46,099 bases of DNA from Virgibacillus_F sp049310925 (lineage in GTDB: Bacteria > Bacillota > Bacilli > Bacillales > Amphibacillaceae): contig NZ_JBMERP010000028.1 in NCBI RefSeq assembly GCF_049310925.1, positions 1 through 46,099 on the forward strand, in the 5' to 3' direction. Position numbers and translations under genes: made by a program. Shown here one piece after another: positions 1 to 8,724 of the stretch (position 1 is its first letter; each line of letters begins with the position of its first letter). The notes under the pieces are model-generated. The model made no database searches. It saw only the letters and a program-made list of their open reading frames with translations, and had not been told where the DNA came from.

Positions 1-23
1 TCTTTTTTTGCGACAACCTATTA

Positions 24-52
24 ACTATACCATTCGTTCTACCTAATGTCAA
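24..52 (-). promoter_or_regulatory. Strong sigma-A promoter reading out of the window
   Basis: On the minus strand TTGACA (52-47) and TATAGT (29-24) are separated by 17 bases. The transcript would start near position 17 and leave the left edge. TGTCGCAAAAAA follows the -10, as it does at the second promoter at 150-178. Tandem sigma-A promoters with this layout are common before rRNA operons in Bacilli, but the gene served lies outside the window. Confidence 0.7.
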
Positions 53-149
53 TAATTAATTTTCACTTTTGATAGAACCAAAATTGTTGTGATTATGATC
101 CTTCGCTACTTGACGCGCAATCAGCACAGTCTTTTTTGCGACAGGAATA

Positions 150-178
150 ATCATACAACGTTTACAGAACCAAGTCAA
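150..178 (-). promoter_or_regulatory. Second, upstream tandem promoter
   Basis: On the minus strand TTGACT (178-173) and TATGAT (155-150) have a 17-base spacer. As at the promoter at 24-52, the -10 is followed within 8 bases by TGTCGCAAAAAA, so the two look like duplicated promoter units 126 bp apart. They lie downstream of the speD stop and fire the same way, so they probably serve the next operon to the left. Confidence 0.6.
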
Positions 179-250
179 CCTTTTTTTATGTTATTTGCAC
201 TTAATTAACCTGGATAGCTGATACATCAATAACACTAAAGATTCTTTATA

Positions 251-1057
251 CTAATCATTGATGTTTTTACCATAAAATATCTCATCCATTTCTTCTTCCA
301 ACCGCTTCGTAATATCTTTTTGCTTCTCATCAGTTAACTTGTCTTTTGTATAACCAAACAGATAGTTATCTAAATCAAAGTTACGCAGCTTACACTTCGT
401 ATGGAAGATATTTTCCTGATAGACGTTCACATCAATCATTTCATAGTTGCTTTTAACTTCTTCAGGAATGTAGTTTTGAATAGAGTTGATTTCATGATCA
501 ATAAATAACTTTTTCCCTCTTTTATCCCTAGTAAAACCTCTAACTCGATAATCCATTGTCATAATATCCGTGTCAAAGGAATGTATTAAAAACCTCAGTG
601 CCTTTAGCGGAGAAATTTCACCACATGTCGATACATCAATATCTGCTCTAAATGTGCTTATCCCTTCATATGGATGATATTCAGGGTATGTATGCACAGT
701 TATGTGACTTTTATCTAGTTGTGTGACCACTGAACTAGGCAATGGTCCGGGTGTTTCTTTAAAAGAATCTACTGGCACTTCTACTACTGGACCTTCTGAA
801 ACTAAAAGTGTCACACTGGAACCTTGTGGCTCAAAGTCTTGTTTAGCAATATTTAATACATGAGCCCCAATTAATTCTGTGACTGAGTTTAATATTTCTG
901 TCAGTCGCTCAGCATTGTATTGTTCATCTATATATTCTATATATGACTTCCGTTCTTCTGTAGTTTCTGTATAGCAAATATCATACATATTGAAGCTTAA
1001 CGTTTTGGTGAGATTATTAAAATCATGTAATTCAATCCGCTGTTCATGAGTAGTCAT
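251..1057 (-). CDS. speD: S-adenosylmethionine decarboxylase proenzyme (long form)
   Basis: Pyruvoyl enzyme that decarboxylates S-adenosylmethionine to supply the aminopropyl donor for spermidine synthesis. The 268-residue product matches the E. coli-type SpeD (about 264 residues), not the 120-130-residue form typical of B. subtilis. KSHITVHTYPE near residue 115 holds the Lys-Ser pair at which this family self-cleaves to create the pyruvoyl group. Two ATGs lie close together. The one at 1057 is preferred because AAGGAG (1071-1066) is 8 bases upstream of it and only 2 bases from the ATG at 1063. No spermidine synthase is adjacent. It is transcribed alone, in the same direction as the SpoIID-like gene but behind that gene's terminator. 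Confidence 0.93.
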   Translation of the reverse strand: MTTHEQRIELHDFNNLTKTLSFNMYDICYTETTEERKSYIEYIDEQYNAERLTEILNSVTELIGAHVLNIAKQDFEPQGSSVTLLVSEGPVVEVPVDSFKETPGPLPSSVVTQLDKSHITVHTYPEYHPYEGISTFRADIDVSTCGEISPLKALRFLIHSFDTDIMTMDYRVRGFTRDKRGKKLFIDHEINSIQNYIPEEVKSNYEMIDVNVYQENIFHTKCKLRNFDLDNYLFGYTKDKLTDEKQKDITKRLEEEMDEIFYGKNIND

Positions 1058-1191
1058 CGTCATTGCTCCTTACCAGATATTATTAAAGTAGCTTGTCCGT
1101 TGTTTGTTTCAGTGATTCTGATAAAGTTTTCGACATAAGCAGTGCTGATCAGTTATTAATAGCGTATCAATCTCAAGTTTCATAAGCAACA

Positions 1192-1220
1192 AAAAAAGCA
1201 CTCGCCTACCGTGCTTTTTT
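1192..1220 (-). terminator. Terminator overlapping the SpoIID-like stop codon
   Basis: Arms AAAAAAGCAC and GTGCTTTTTT pair perfectly around a 9-base loop and leave a T-run on either strand. The stop codon of the SpoIID-like gene (1208-1206) lies in the loop, so the hairpin begins inside the coding sequence. Confidence 0.8.
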
Positions 1221-2498
1221 GCTAAGTGAGGCTGACTTATAATCCGTTAATTCCATAATTGAAGTTTTTGGATAATAAAATTGGATAATTTGTTTATAGG
1301 TTTTTCCTTTTAACCCCATGTAATGAGCTCCCCACTGACTCATTCCCACTCCATGTCCAAATCCTTTTCCCTTCATTGTATATACCCCATCACTTTCCTT
1401 AAGTGAGTCAATGAAATAACTTTTAAATAGTAAACCCCCAATCAACGGCCTTACATTGTCTAATCTGACATCCTTTAGTTCAAGTTGTTGAAATAATACT
1501 GTCCCTTCTACTAAACGTTGCAGAAATTCGATTGTTATGGATCCTTTCACACGCCGCCCCGATTTCAGTGTCTGATTTGATAACTCAAAATGTGGAATGG
1601 AGAGAATTTTAATATCCCCCGTATAACCCTTCTTCTGCAACCACCTCTTCATTGATGATGTGGTTGGTTCGTCCTTTTCCTCTGTCTCTCCCCACCAATC
1701 CGGGTTATCCCAATTAATATCTTTAAGTTTTATTTGTGTTTGGTGTAACGTAAACACCCATGGATGTACTGGATCATATGGGTCTTCTTTTATTGGTAAG
1801 TATGACATGGGCTTTTCACCCCAGACATGTGTGTTATTTTCGGTAACTCCTCCATTGCTTGCTGAATAAAAAGCATTAATAAGCTGGTCTTTATAGGTTA
1901 TTACCTCACCAGCCGTTTCATTAACCGCTCTCGTTGTGTCTTTAGACCATGCGTACCCGCCATATACCTGGAATTGGGTTGTATCGTCCATTGTCTTTGA
2001 CACATGCGACATTGCGTATGTGCGTGCGGCCAGAGTCTGTGCTTTTAATGTTTCTATTCCCCAGGACGGATATACTTCAAGTGGCACAACACCTTTTAAA
2101 TAATCTTCTAGTGGCAATTGATTTATTGGACGTATGAATTTTTTATTTTCGATTGAAAACTCCACTGCTCCTAGATATGGGGTTTCATTTATATATATTT
2201 GATGCTTTTTATCATATTTTTCAGGTATAAGAACAAGTGATCCACCTACCTTATGCTCATTGCCTGCTCCTTTTAATAGTAGGGAATTATCATTAAGGAC
2301 TGTTAACGTATATCTGACTCCTTCCTGTAGATTTAAAGTTGAGTCGAACGAGAAGTATCCCCCCTTTAGTTCAAAATTAAGCTGTGATGTTTCCCCAACC
2401 TTATTGACTAATTTTACTGTTACCATTTCCTCTGCTGCAGATGAATCTGGATGCATAAATAATAGTACTATAGTTAAAAACAATAATAGATATCTCAT
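1206..2498 (-). CDS. Secreted SpoIID/LytB-domain protein
   Basis: The 430-residue product begins with a hydrophobic signal peptide (about residues 1-21, likely cleaved near SSA-AEE), so it acts outside the membrane. Two stretches typify the SpoIID/LytB domain: LEDYLKGVVPLE followed by LKAQTLAARTYA around residues 130-160, and GKGFGHGVGMSQWGAHYMG followed by an FYYP motif near the C-terminus. SpoIID is a peptidoglycan lytic transglycosylase used in engulfment; LytB-type members are amidase enhancers. The spoIIQ and murAA neighbours of a true spoIID are missing and the protein is longer than B. subtilis SpoIID (about 343 residues), so it is called a SpoIID-like paralogue. It appears monocistronic. 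Confidence 0.85.
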   Translation of the reverse strand: MRYLLLFLTIVLLFMHPDSSAAEEMVTVKLVNKVGETSQLNFELKGGYFSFDSTLNLQEGVRYTLTVLNDNSLLLKGAGNEHKVGGSLVLIPEKYDKKHQIYINETPYLGAVEFSIENKKFIRPINQLPLEDYLKGVVPLEVYPSWGIETLKAQTLAARTYAMSHVSKTMDDTTQFQVYGGYAWSKDTTRAVNETAGEVITYKDQLINAFYSASNGGVTENNTHVWGEKPMSYLPIKEDPYDPVHPWVFTLHQTQIKLKDINWDNPDWWGETEEKDEPTTSSMKRWLQKKGYTGDIKILSIPHFELSNQTLKSGRRVKGSITIEFLQRLVEGTVLFQQLELKDVRLDNVRPLIGGLLFKSYFIDSLKESDGVYTMKGKGFGHGVGMSQWGAHYMGLKGKTYKQIIQFYYPKTSIMELTDYKSASLSKKAR

Positions 2499-2965
2499 AT
2501 ACCTATAATCCCAAAGATTATGTGTAATTATTCAATACAAATGATTAACTCTCTAACCTAATTGTCTTAACCCTAATTCGCGTGCCCACAACTGATTCAA
2601 TAACCCTGTCTAAGAATTCTTTGTATGTTTTTGATGAACGTCCGGGGAATTAGAGTAAAAAACCTGACTTATCTCCAATCCCTAATGGCGAAAAGCTTTG
2701 GCCTTCTATACAGAAATGTTTTTTTGAAGCGAACTTCTAATTTCACTATGAATTTCTAAAATAGGAATTGTTTCTCTGAAATTGACCTTGTTTCGTGTTT
2801 CTTCCTATTATAATTAATCCCAGATTTCCACAACTGAAATGAGTTCTTTTTAGTCAAGTTTTCAAGGGCTTTTTCTAGACCTGATTTAGTGTTGTAGCTT
2901 TATGTTCTTTCAGGTGTCATAATTTAAAACGAGTAATTTTAAATTTGCTTTTAGGAGGAGAGTTA
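2499..2965. other. 467-bp intergenic region
   Basis: No intact gene is visible. It holds a degenerate copy of the TTGGCTTATCTCCAA repeat family (about 2650-2718). On the minus strand a stretch of roughly 35 sense codons (about 2640-2545, reading PGRSSKTYKEFLDRV onward, ending in a stop) may be the tail of a decayed gene; I do not recognise it. The rest is AT-rich. Confidence 0.4.
2650..2718 (+). repeat. Dispersed repeat family B, degenerate copy
   Basis: CTTATCTCCAA followed by TAATGGCGAAA and ATACAGAAA matches the order of elements in the better-preserved copies at 9961-10050 and 21903-22006. The palindromic TTGGC/GCCAA part has decayed here. Confidence 0.5.
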
Positions 2966-3370
2966 TTGGAAATTAATTATGGTAATTCCATACCTGATAA
3001 AGATGAGTTTTATCAATTATATGAAACAACTGGATGGAACACAGGAACATACTCAAGCGACGATTTGTTTAAAGCCATCAATAATAGTTGGTATTTAATA
3101 TCCGTCTACCATAAGGAAAAGCTAGTGGGCTTCGGTCGGATAATATCTGATGGAATATACCAAACACTCATTGGAGATTTGATTGTGCATCCAGATTATC
3201 AAAAACAGAATATCGGTAGTGAAATATTGCGTTTGCTCACAGAAAAATGTAAGGCGAGTGGAATTAAGTGGGTTCAGCTAACTTGCGCAGAAGGAAAAGC
3301 TGATTTTTATAAGAAATTTGGTTTTGAGGAAAGGCCAGTAAACGCTCCAGGTATGCACAAATTTCTCTAG
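2966..3370 (+). CDS. GNAT-family N-acetyltransferase
   Basis: A 134-residue GNAT protein that probably transfers acetyl from acetyl-CoA to an amine; the substrate is unknown. The strand pattern VGFGRIISDG, then LIGDLIVHPDYQKQNIGSEILR (residues about 71-92), is the acetyl-CoA-binding core, with Q-x-x-N/G-I-G in place of the usual Q/R-x-x-G-x-G/A. FYKKFGFEERP near the C-terminus is the usual last helix-strand. The start is TTG at 2966 because AGGAGG (2953-2958) lies 7 bases upstream; an earlier in-frame TTG at 2945 precedes that site and has none of its own. It appears to be a single-gene unit. Confidence 0.85.
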   Translation: MEINYGNSIPDKDEFYQLYETTGWNTGTYSSDDLFKAINNSWYLISVYHKEKLVGFGRIISDGIYQTLIGDLIVHPDYQKQNIGSEILRLLTEKCKASGIKWVQLTCAEGKADFYKKFGFEERPVNAPGMHKFL

Positions 3371-3531
3371 CTCTGTCACAAAATATGTATTAATAACCAG
3401 CACCTACGATTAAATTTATCCTTGACCTTGACTATGATTTCAAAAAACAGCATAATTACCTTATAAATAGTGAATATTTGGAAATTATCTGAATCTCAAA
3501 TTATCGCGCATTAAGAGGAGGTTGTTTTACT

Positions 3532-3771
3532 ATGGCTGTGGCAAATAGAAATGTTTTACTCGCCTACATATTGTGGTTCTTTTTAGGACAACTAGGTATT
3601 CATCGCTTTTATACAGGGCGAATCGGATCAGGAATTGGACAAATTTTACTTGGTCTTGTTGGTTGGGCTACTACTTGGCTACTAGTCGGTTGGGGTCTAC
3701 TTATTATTCTTTGGATTTGGCTAATTCTAGATATCTTTCTAATTCCGAGTATGTGTAGAAATCCAAGATAA
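3532..3771 (+). CDS. TM2-domain membrane protein
   Basis: A 79-residue protein made almost entirely of a TM2 domain: two hydrophobic helices (about residues 9-27 and 32-70, the second long enough for two spans) around the family motif LGQLGIHRFYTGR and a following G-x-G-I-G-Q. The family is found across bacteria and its function is unsettled. AAGAGGAGG lies 9-11 bases before the ATG. The upstream region holds one ATCGCGCATTAAG unit (about 3502-3514), like those repeated at 17291-17446. The gene faces aroA, with a shared terminator between them. Confidence 0.85.
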   Translation: MAVANRNVLLAYILWFFLGQLGIHRFYTGRIGSGIGQILLGLVGWATTWLLVGWGLLIILWIWLILDIFLIPSMCRNPR

Positions 3772-3833
3772 AAAATCGCCGCCACCTTATCTTAGCAAAT
3801 AACAAATATTGCTCTTATATTTCTTAAGTGTAA

Positions 3834-3882
3834 AAATGGGACTGTTCCAGCAGCTTTTCGGCTCTTTGGAACAGTCCCATTT
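3834..3882. terminator. Bidirectional terminator between TM2 gene and aro operon
   Basis: A 16-bp perfect stem (AAATGGGACTGTTCCA, 3834-3849, against 3867-3882) encloses a 17-base loop, with A/T flanks on both sides. It lies between convergent genes and can end both transcripts. Confidence 0.85.
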
Positions 3883-3931
3883 GTTTACCATTATAAGGTA
3901 AATTTTTCCTGTAATCTTAAAATATTTCTGT

Positions 3932-5221
3932 TTATTTCTGTAAATCATTTAAAGTCCCAAAAAAATCAGGAAATGAAACGTTAATAGCCTCGCTGTTTTC
4001 AATTACTGTCTCACCTTCAGCAATGGTGCTTGCAACAGCCAGCATCATACCAATTCGATGGTCACCATGGCTGTTTACCTTGGCACCTGTCAGCATGGTT
4101 TTACCGTGTACAATCAACCCATCTTCTGTCGTTTCAATTCGGGCACCCATCTTATTCAATTCTTTCGCGACTATATCAATTCGATTTGTTTCTTTTACCT
4201 TCAGTTCTGCAGCATCCTTAATAACTGTTGTACCTTCTGCTTGTGTCGCTGCCAGCGCAATAATTGGAATTTCATCAATCAGTTTAGGAATTATATCTCC
4301 ACCCACTTCAACCCCTTTTAGGGATGTGGATTTTACTTGGATGTCTGCTGATGGCTCCATAGTTTCTTCACTTTCATTTGTAATAGTCAATTGGGCGCCC
4401 ATCCTGTATAGTACATCAATAATCCCGGTTCTGGTTGGATTCATTCCAACGTGTTGTATGGTAATTCGGCTCGAAGGTATAATCGACCCAGCTACTAAAA
4501 AGAACGCTGCAGAAGAGATGTCTCCAGGAACATCTATTGTTGTCGCAGTTAAACTTTGCTTCCCTTCAATTGAAATGTTTTTCTCAATGTGCTGCACACT
4601 AACACCGAATGCTTTTAACATCCTTTCTGTGTGATCTCTGGTTTGCTCTGGTTCAATTACAGTTGTCGTCCCTTCCGCATGCAATCCAGCTAACAACACA
4701 GCAGATTTTATCTGTGCACTGGCGACTGGCAATTCGTAATTAATAGAATGTAAGTTTCCACCTTGAATTGTAAGAGGTGTATACATTCCACCCTGACGAC
4801 CTTCAACCTTAGCTCCCATTAAGCGTAGAGGATCAACTATCCGGTTCATTGGACGCTTTGCAATTGATGCATCACCCTGTATACAAGCATAAAATTCTAG
4901 TCCTGCGAGTATCCCTGACAAAAGTCGAATAGTAGTTCCTGAGTTTCCTACATCAAGTACTGCATCCGGTTCTTTTAAGAATTTTGTCCCGTTCCCTTGA
5001 ATTTCTACGTAGTCTCCTTCTTGATGAATAGCTACTCCCATTTGCCTGAAGCAAGCAATTGTACTTAAACAATCTTCTCCGGGCAGGAAACCTTTTACGA
5101 CCGTTTTACCTGTCGCAAGCGATCCAAACATGATAGCCCTGTGGGAAATAGATTTATCACCGGGAACTGCAATCGTGCCTGTCAGTCCATTACCACTTTC
5201 CCGTAACTTTTGTATAGCCAT
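3932..5221 (-). CDS. aroA: 3-phosphoshikimate 1-carboxyvinyltransferase (EPSP synthase)
   Basis: Catalyses EPSP formation from shikimate-3-phosphate and phosphoenolpyruvate, the sixth shikimate-pathway step. The 429-residue product has PGDKSISHR (20-28), GNSGTTIRL (92-100), GDASIAKRPM (116-125), VKETNRI and SHGDHRIGMM, all substrate-binding signatures of the family. The GNSGT and RPM forms resemble the Bacillus-type enzymes more than the E. coli type. It is the last gene of the leftward aromatic operon, starting 11 bases after tyrA stops. The terminator at 3834-3882 follows. Because it shares the operon transcript, it should respond to the tyrosine T-boxes at 10052-10590. Confidence 0.97.
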   Translation of the reverse strand: MAIQKLRESGNGLTGTIAVPGDKSISHRAIMFGSLATGKTVVKGFLPGEDCLSTIACFRQMGVAIHQEGDYVEIQGNGTKFLKEPDAVLDVGNSGTTIRLLSGILAGLEFYACIQGDASIAKRPMNRIVDPLRLMGAKVEGRQGGMYTPLTIQGGNLHSINYELPVASAQIKSAVLLAGLHAEGTTTVIEPEQTRDHTERMLKAFGVSVQHIEKNISIEGKQSLTATTIDVPGDISSAAFFLVAGSIIPSSRITIQHVGMNPTRTGIIDVLYRMGAQLTITNESEETMEPSADIQVKSTSLKGVEVGGDIIPKLIDEIPIIALAATQAEGTTVIKDAAELKVKETNRIDIVAKELNKMGARIETTEDGLIVHGKTMLTGAKVNSHGDHRIGMMLAVASTIAEGETVIENSEAINVSFPDFFGTLNDLQK

Positions 5222-5232
5222 GTCCTTCCTCC

Positions 5233-6333
5233 TTAAGCTGCCTCATACGTTTTATAATCATTATGTTTAAGTAGATGCTGGGCATTTGTACGATCCTTAT
5301 CCTTTTGGAAACTTATTCGTAGTACACCTAGTAAACCTTCTCTATTTTCAATAATATGGAGATTTGTTAGGCTAATTCCATGTTCCGCTAATAAAGTAGT
5401 AATGCCAGCAATTGCTCCTGGAACATCCATTACATCTACATACAAATCATAATAGGAAGGAATTGCACCTTTAGAATTAACAGGTAAAGAATCCCGGAAC
5501 GCTTTTGCACTTTCAAAAAAATTAGTAATCGCCTGGTCGTCTTCTTTTGCTAAAACCCGCTTGAAGTCCTGCATTTCTTCTACCCAGTTATCCAGCAGTT
5601 CTAATAAATTAAGTCGATTTTGTTTTACAATGTCCTTCCACATAATTGGACTGCCCGAAGCAATTCTGGTAATGTCCCGAAACCCTCCAGCAGCCAACAA
5701 ACTAATTAGAGGATTATTGTCGGCATATTTTCTTGCTTGGTTAACTAAACCAGCTGCCATAATATGTGGAAAATGGCTGATTACGCCAGTGACGTAATCA
5801 TGTTCTTCTGTTTCAAGAACAAGAAAATGTGAATTGGCGCCATCCAGCCAATGTTTTAATTCTTCTATTCTATTTGAAGAAGTAGTAGGATGGGGAGTTA
5901 GTACGTAATAAGCATTTTCGAATAAATGTGCCTTAGCGCTTTCCACTCCAGCTTTATGTGATCCTGCCATCGGGTGTCCACCGATGAAAGTGTTACCCTG
6001 CCACAGTTCATCAGCAAGTTCCATTATCCCTCTTTTAGTACTACCAGTGTCGGTAATAATTACTTTGTCTTTTAGATTAAAACCTGATAACTGCTTCATT
6101 AACTTTTCCATTTGTAATACTGGTGTTGATAGAATAATTAAATCGGCTGATTCTGCCCCATGTTGAAAAGAGGCAATCTTTTCATCTATTATATGGAGTG
6201 CTTTTGCCTTTTCCATCTCACTTTGTTTAACATCATACCCACAAATAGTTGCTTGTGGATGTTGATTTTTGATCGCTAGTGCCAAAGAGCCTCCAATTAA
6301 TCCCAGTCCTACAATAAAAACATTTCCATTCAT
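5233..6333 (-). CDS. tyrA: Prephenate dehydrogenase with ACT domain
   Basis: NAD-dependent oxidative decarboxylation of prephenate to 4-hydroxyphenylpyruvate, committing flux to tyrosine. The 366-residue product starts with a Rossmann motif GLGLIGGSLA (9-18). It contains GGHPMAGSHKAG and SHFPHIMAAGLV, both conserved in the TyrA family. A C-terminal ACT domain (about 297-366, YVDVMDVPGAIAGITTLLAEH) suggests feedback control by an aromatic amino acid, probably tyrosine. It lies between hisC and aroA; the ATG at 6333 follows AGGAGG. Confidence 0.96.
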   Translation of the reverse strand: MNGNVFIVGLGLIGGSLALAIKNQHPQATICGYDVKQSEMEKAKALHIIDEKIASFQHGAESADLIILSTPVLQMEKLMKQLSGFNLKDKVIITDTGSTKRGIMELADELWQGNTFIGGHPMAGSHKAGVESAKAHLFENAYYVLTPHPTTSSNRIEELKHWLDGANSHFLVLETEEHDYVTGVISHFPHIMAAGLVNQARKYADNNPLISLLAAGGFRDITRIASGSPIMWKDIVKQNRLNLLELLDNWVEEMQDFKRVLAKEDDQAITNFFESAKAFRDSLPVNSKGAIPSYYDLYVDVMDVPGAIAGITTLLAEHGISLTNLHIIENREGLLGVLRISFQKDKDRTNAQHLLKHNDYKTYEAA

Positions 6334-6371
6334 GCCTAATCCTCCTGTAGGTGTCAGTCGCTAAACTATTT

Positions 6372-7451
6372 TTAGCTTAAAATAAATTCGTTTAAAACAC
6401 TTCTAACTTGTTCGTTTTGTTTTTCCAGGCCAATTGTAATGCGTGCCGAAGTTGGAAATCCTAACGATTTTCCTGAACGAACGATTAGACCTTTTGATAA
6501 TAGAAACTCAGCAACTTCATCTCCATCACGTTGAAAGTCAATTAATATAAAATTTCCCTCTGATGGGAAATAATGAAGGTTATTTTCTTCACAAAATGAA
6601 TAATATTTCTCAAGCTCATCAGAATTCTTTTTGCTGCACTGATTAACAAAGTCCTGATCTGATATAGCAGCAGTTGCAGCCAGTTGCCCAAGTACATTTG
6701 TGTTAAATGGAAGACGGATGGGTTCAAGGGCCTGAATATTTTTCAAGGTAGAAATTCCGTATCCAATTCTAAAGCTGGCAAGACCATATATTTTTGAAAA
6801 AGTTCTCATAATGACTAAGTTAGAAAATTTTTCGATGAGTGGTAGAGAGTCAAAAGGGTCAGTAACATATTCAAAATAAGCCTCATCGAGAACAACTAAC
6901 ACATCACTTGGAACTCTCTCTAAGAAATGGATGAGTTCATCTTTCGGAATGTAACTTCCTGTTGGATTATTGGGACTGCAAACCCAAACTATCGCTGTAT
7001 CTTTATCAATTTCAGAAAGCATTTTGTTCAAATCATGGTTCCCGTCCGCTAATCCTACCTCTCTTACTTCTGCTCCTTCAATAATCGCAGCATGCTTGTA
7101 TTGTGGAAAGGTTGGAGTTGCCATTACAGTATTTTTCCCTTGTTCGAGCATTGCTCGTGAAATTACTTGGACAAGTTCATCAGTACCGTTTGTGAAAATT
7201 AGTTGTTTTTCATCTACGTCTAATGCCAAGGCAGTTGCTTCCCTTATGCTAGAAGCATTTCCATCTGGATAAAGCATATATGATGAATCAAACTCATTTA
7301 AAACGTGATCTACATTTGGTGAATGGCCATATGGATTTTCATTTGACGCTAGTTTTATAATCGAGTCAAGTTGGTATTGCTTCTTTACTTCGTCAATCGA
7401 CTTTCCGGGCTGGTAGGCTCGTAGGTTAAGAATTTGCTCTTTCCATTTCAT
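6372..7451 (-). CDS. hisC: Histidinol-phosphate / aromatic aminotransferase
   Basis: A 359-residue class II PLP aminotransferase of the HisC type. ASNENPYG (35-42), SPNNPTG (159-165), DEAYFEY (189-195) and the PLP lysine in RTFSKIYGLASFRIGYG (K220) are visible. In Bacillus the hisC gene likewise sits beside tyrA and aroA and serves both histidine synthesis and the final transamination to tyrosine and phenylalanine. The same dual role is inferred here from position, since no other his gene is nearby. It lies 18 bases downstream of aroC and 38 bases upstream of tyrA. Confidence 0.93.
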   Translation of the reverse strand: MKWKEQILNLRAYQPGKSIDEVKKQYQLDSIIKLASNENPYGHSPNVDHVLNEFDSSYMLYPDGNASSIREATALALDVDEKQLIFTNGTDELVQVISRAMLEQGKNTVMATPTFPQYKHAAIIEGAEVREVGLADGNHDLNKMLSEIDKDTAIVWVCSPNNPTGSYIPKDELIHFLERVPSDVLVVLDEAYFEYVTDPFDSLPLIEKFSNLVIMRTFSKIYGLASFRIGYGISTLKNIQALEPIRLPFNTNVLGQLAATAAISDQDFVNQCSKKNSDELEKYYSFCEENNLHYFPSEGNFILIDFQRDGDEVAEFLLSKGLIVRSGKSLGFPTSARITIGLEKQNEQVRSVLNEFILS

Positions 7452-7469
7452 TACAGTTCCTCCTCTAGA

Positions 7470-8642
7470 TTAAAACGTTCTTGCATATATGCGATGCTCA
7501 TCGACTAGCTGTTTGAGTACATCGAAACGATCACTAGAAAATTGGTCGGTAATGGATGAAGCTAGTTCCCAAGCTATTACTGCCTCAGCAACGACACTTG
7601 CAGCAGGGACTGCACAGCTATCTGATCGCTCTATACTTGCGGTGAAAGGTTCTTTTGTATCAATATCAACACTTTGAAGTGGTTTGTATAATGTAGGAAT
7701 AGGTTTCATAACACCTTTTACAATAATAGGCATTCCTGTTGACATGCCACCTTCAAAACCGCCTAATCGGTTGGTTTTTCGAACATATCCATTTTCATCG
7801 TCCCAAATAATTTCATCATGTACCTGACTCCCTGGCTTTCTAGCCATTTCAAAGCCTAAACCAAATTCCACACCCTTAAATGCATTAATACTTACCATCG
7901 CTGCGGCTAGCTTTGCGTCTAGTTTACGATCGTAATGTACATAGCTGCCAACTCCCGGTGGCATACCTTCTACAACGACTTCAACAACTCCACCAATAGA
8001 ATCACCATTTTTCTTTGCTTCATCTATCGCTTCCATCATTTTCACTTCTGCTTTTTCATCAAAGCATCGAACAGGAGATTGTTCCGTCCTATTTTTTAAT
8101 TCTTCTATATTATTGTAATCAGCTGGATTTGCTTGGACCCCTCCAATTTCTACAACATGTGCTGTTATTTTAATTCCGAGAAGATCAAGCATTTTTTTTG
8201 CTACAGCTCCTGCGGCAACCCGGACTGTTGTTTCTCGTGCAGAAGAACGTTCTAACACATTCCGCATGTCTCTGTGTCCATACTTGATACCACCAACTAA
8301 ATCAGCGTGACCTGGCCTGGGACGGGTAACTTTCCGTTTGATTTCATCAGCCTCTGACTCTTCTATTGGTTCGATACCCATTATTTTTGTCCAATGCTTC
8401 CAGTCATTATTCTCTACGACTAATGCAAGCGGAGAACCTAGCGTGTAGCCATGACGAACTCCACCAGCAATTGTCGCTTGATCCTTTTCAATTTGCATTC
8501 GCTTTCCACGCCCATAACCTTTTTGCCGGCTGGCTAACTCTTGATTGATGTCATCAGATGTTAGTGGCATTCCAGCGGGTAACCCTTCAACAATAGTTGT
8601 TAGTTGTGGTCCATGTGATTCACCTGCTGTTAAAAATCTCAT
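7470..8642 (-). CDS. aroC: Chorismate synthase
   Basis: Converts EPSP to chorismate using reduced FMN, the last common shikimate step. The 390-residue product contains GESHG (7-11), RPGHADLVGGIKYGHRDMRN (108-127) and RSSARET (132-138), which are family signatures. An AAAGGAGG site lies 8-9 bases upstream of ATG 8642. It is the second gene of the operon. The 82-base gap to aroG contains a CGTAAAA/TTTTACG hairpin that overlaps the end of aroG and has no clear T-run. Confidence 0.96.
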   Translation of the reverse strand: MRFLTAGESHGPQLTTIVEGLPAGMPLTSDDINQELASRQKGYGRGKRMQIEKDQATIAGGVRHGYTLGSPLALVVENNDWKHWTKIMGIEPIEESEADEIKRKVTRPRPGHADLVGGIKYGHRDMRNVLERSSARETTVRVAAGAVAKKMLDLLGIKITAHVVEIGGVQANPADYNNIEELKNRTEQSPVRCFDEKAEVKMMEAIDEAKKNGDSIGGVVEVVVEGMPPGVGSYVHYDRKLDAKLAAAMVSINAFKGVEFGLGFEMARKPGSQVHDEIIWDDENGYVRKTNRLGGFEGGMSTGMPIIVKGVMKPIPTLYKPLQSVDIDTKEPFTASIERSDSCAVPAASVVAEAVIAWELASSITDQFSSDRFDVLKQLVDEHRIYARTF

Positions 8643-8724
8643 TTGTACTTCCTCCTTTGTCTTTTATAATCCCTGTTGTGCAGCAGGTTTGACGTAAAAT
8701 ACAGTACCATCGAATAGTGGTGTT

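Noticed and set aside
2545..2640. Short minus-strand coding remnant
   Set aside because: About 35 codons without start, ribosome-binding site or recognised family; recorded only in the intergenic note.
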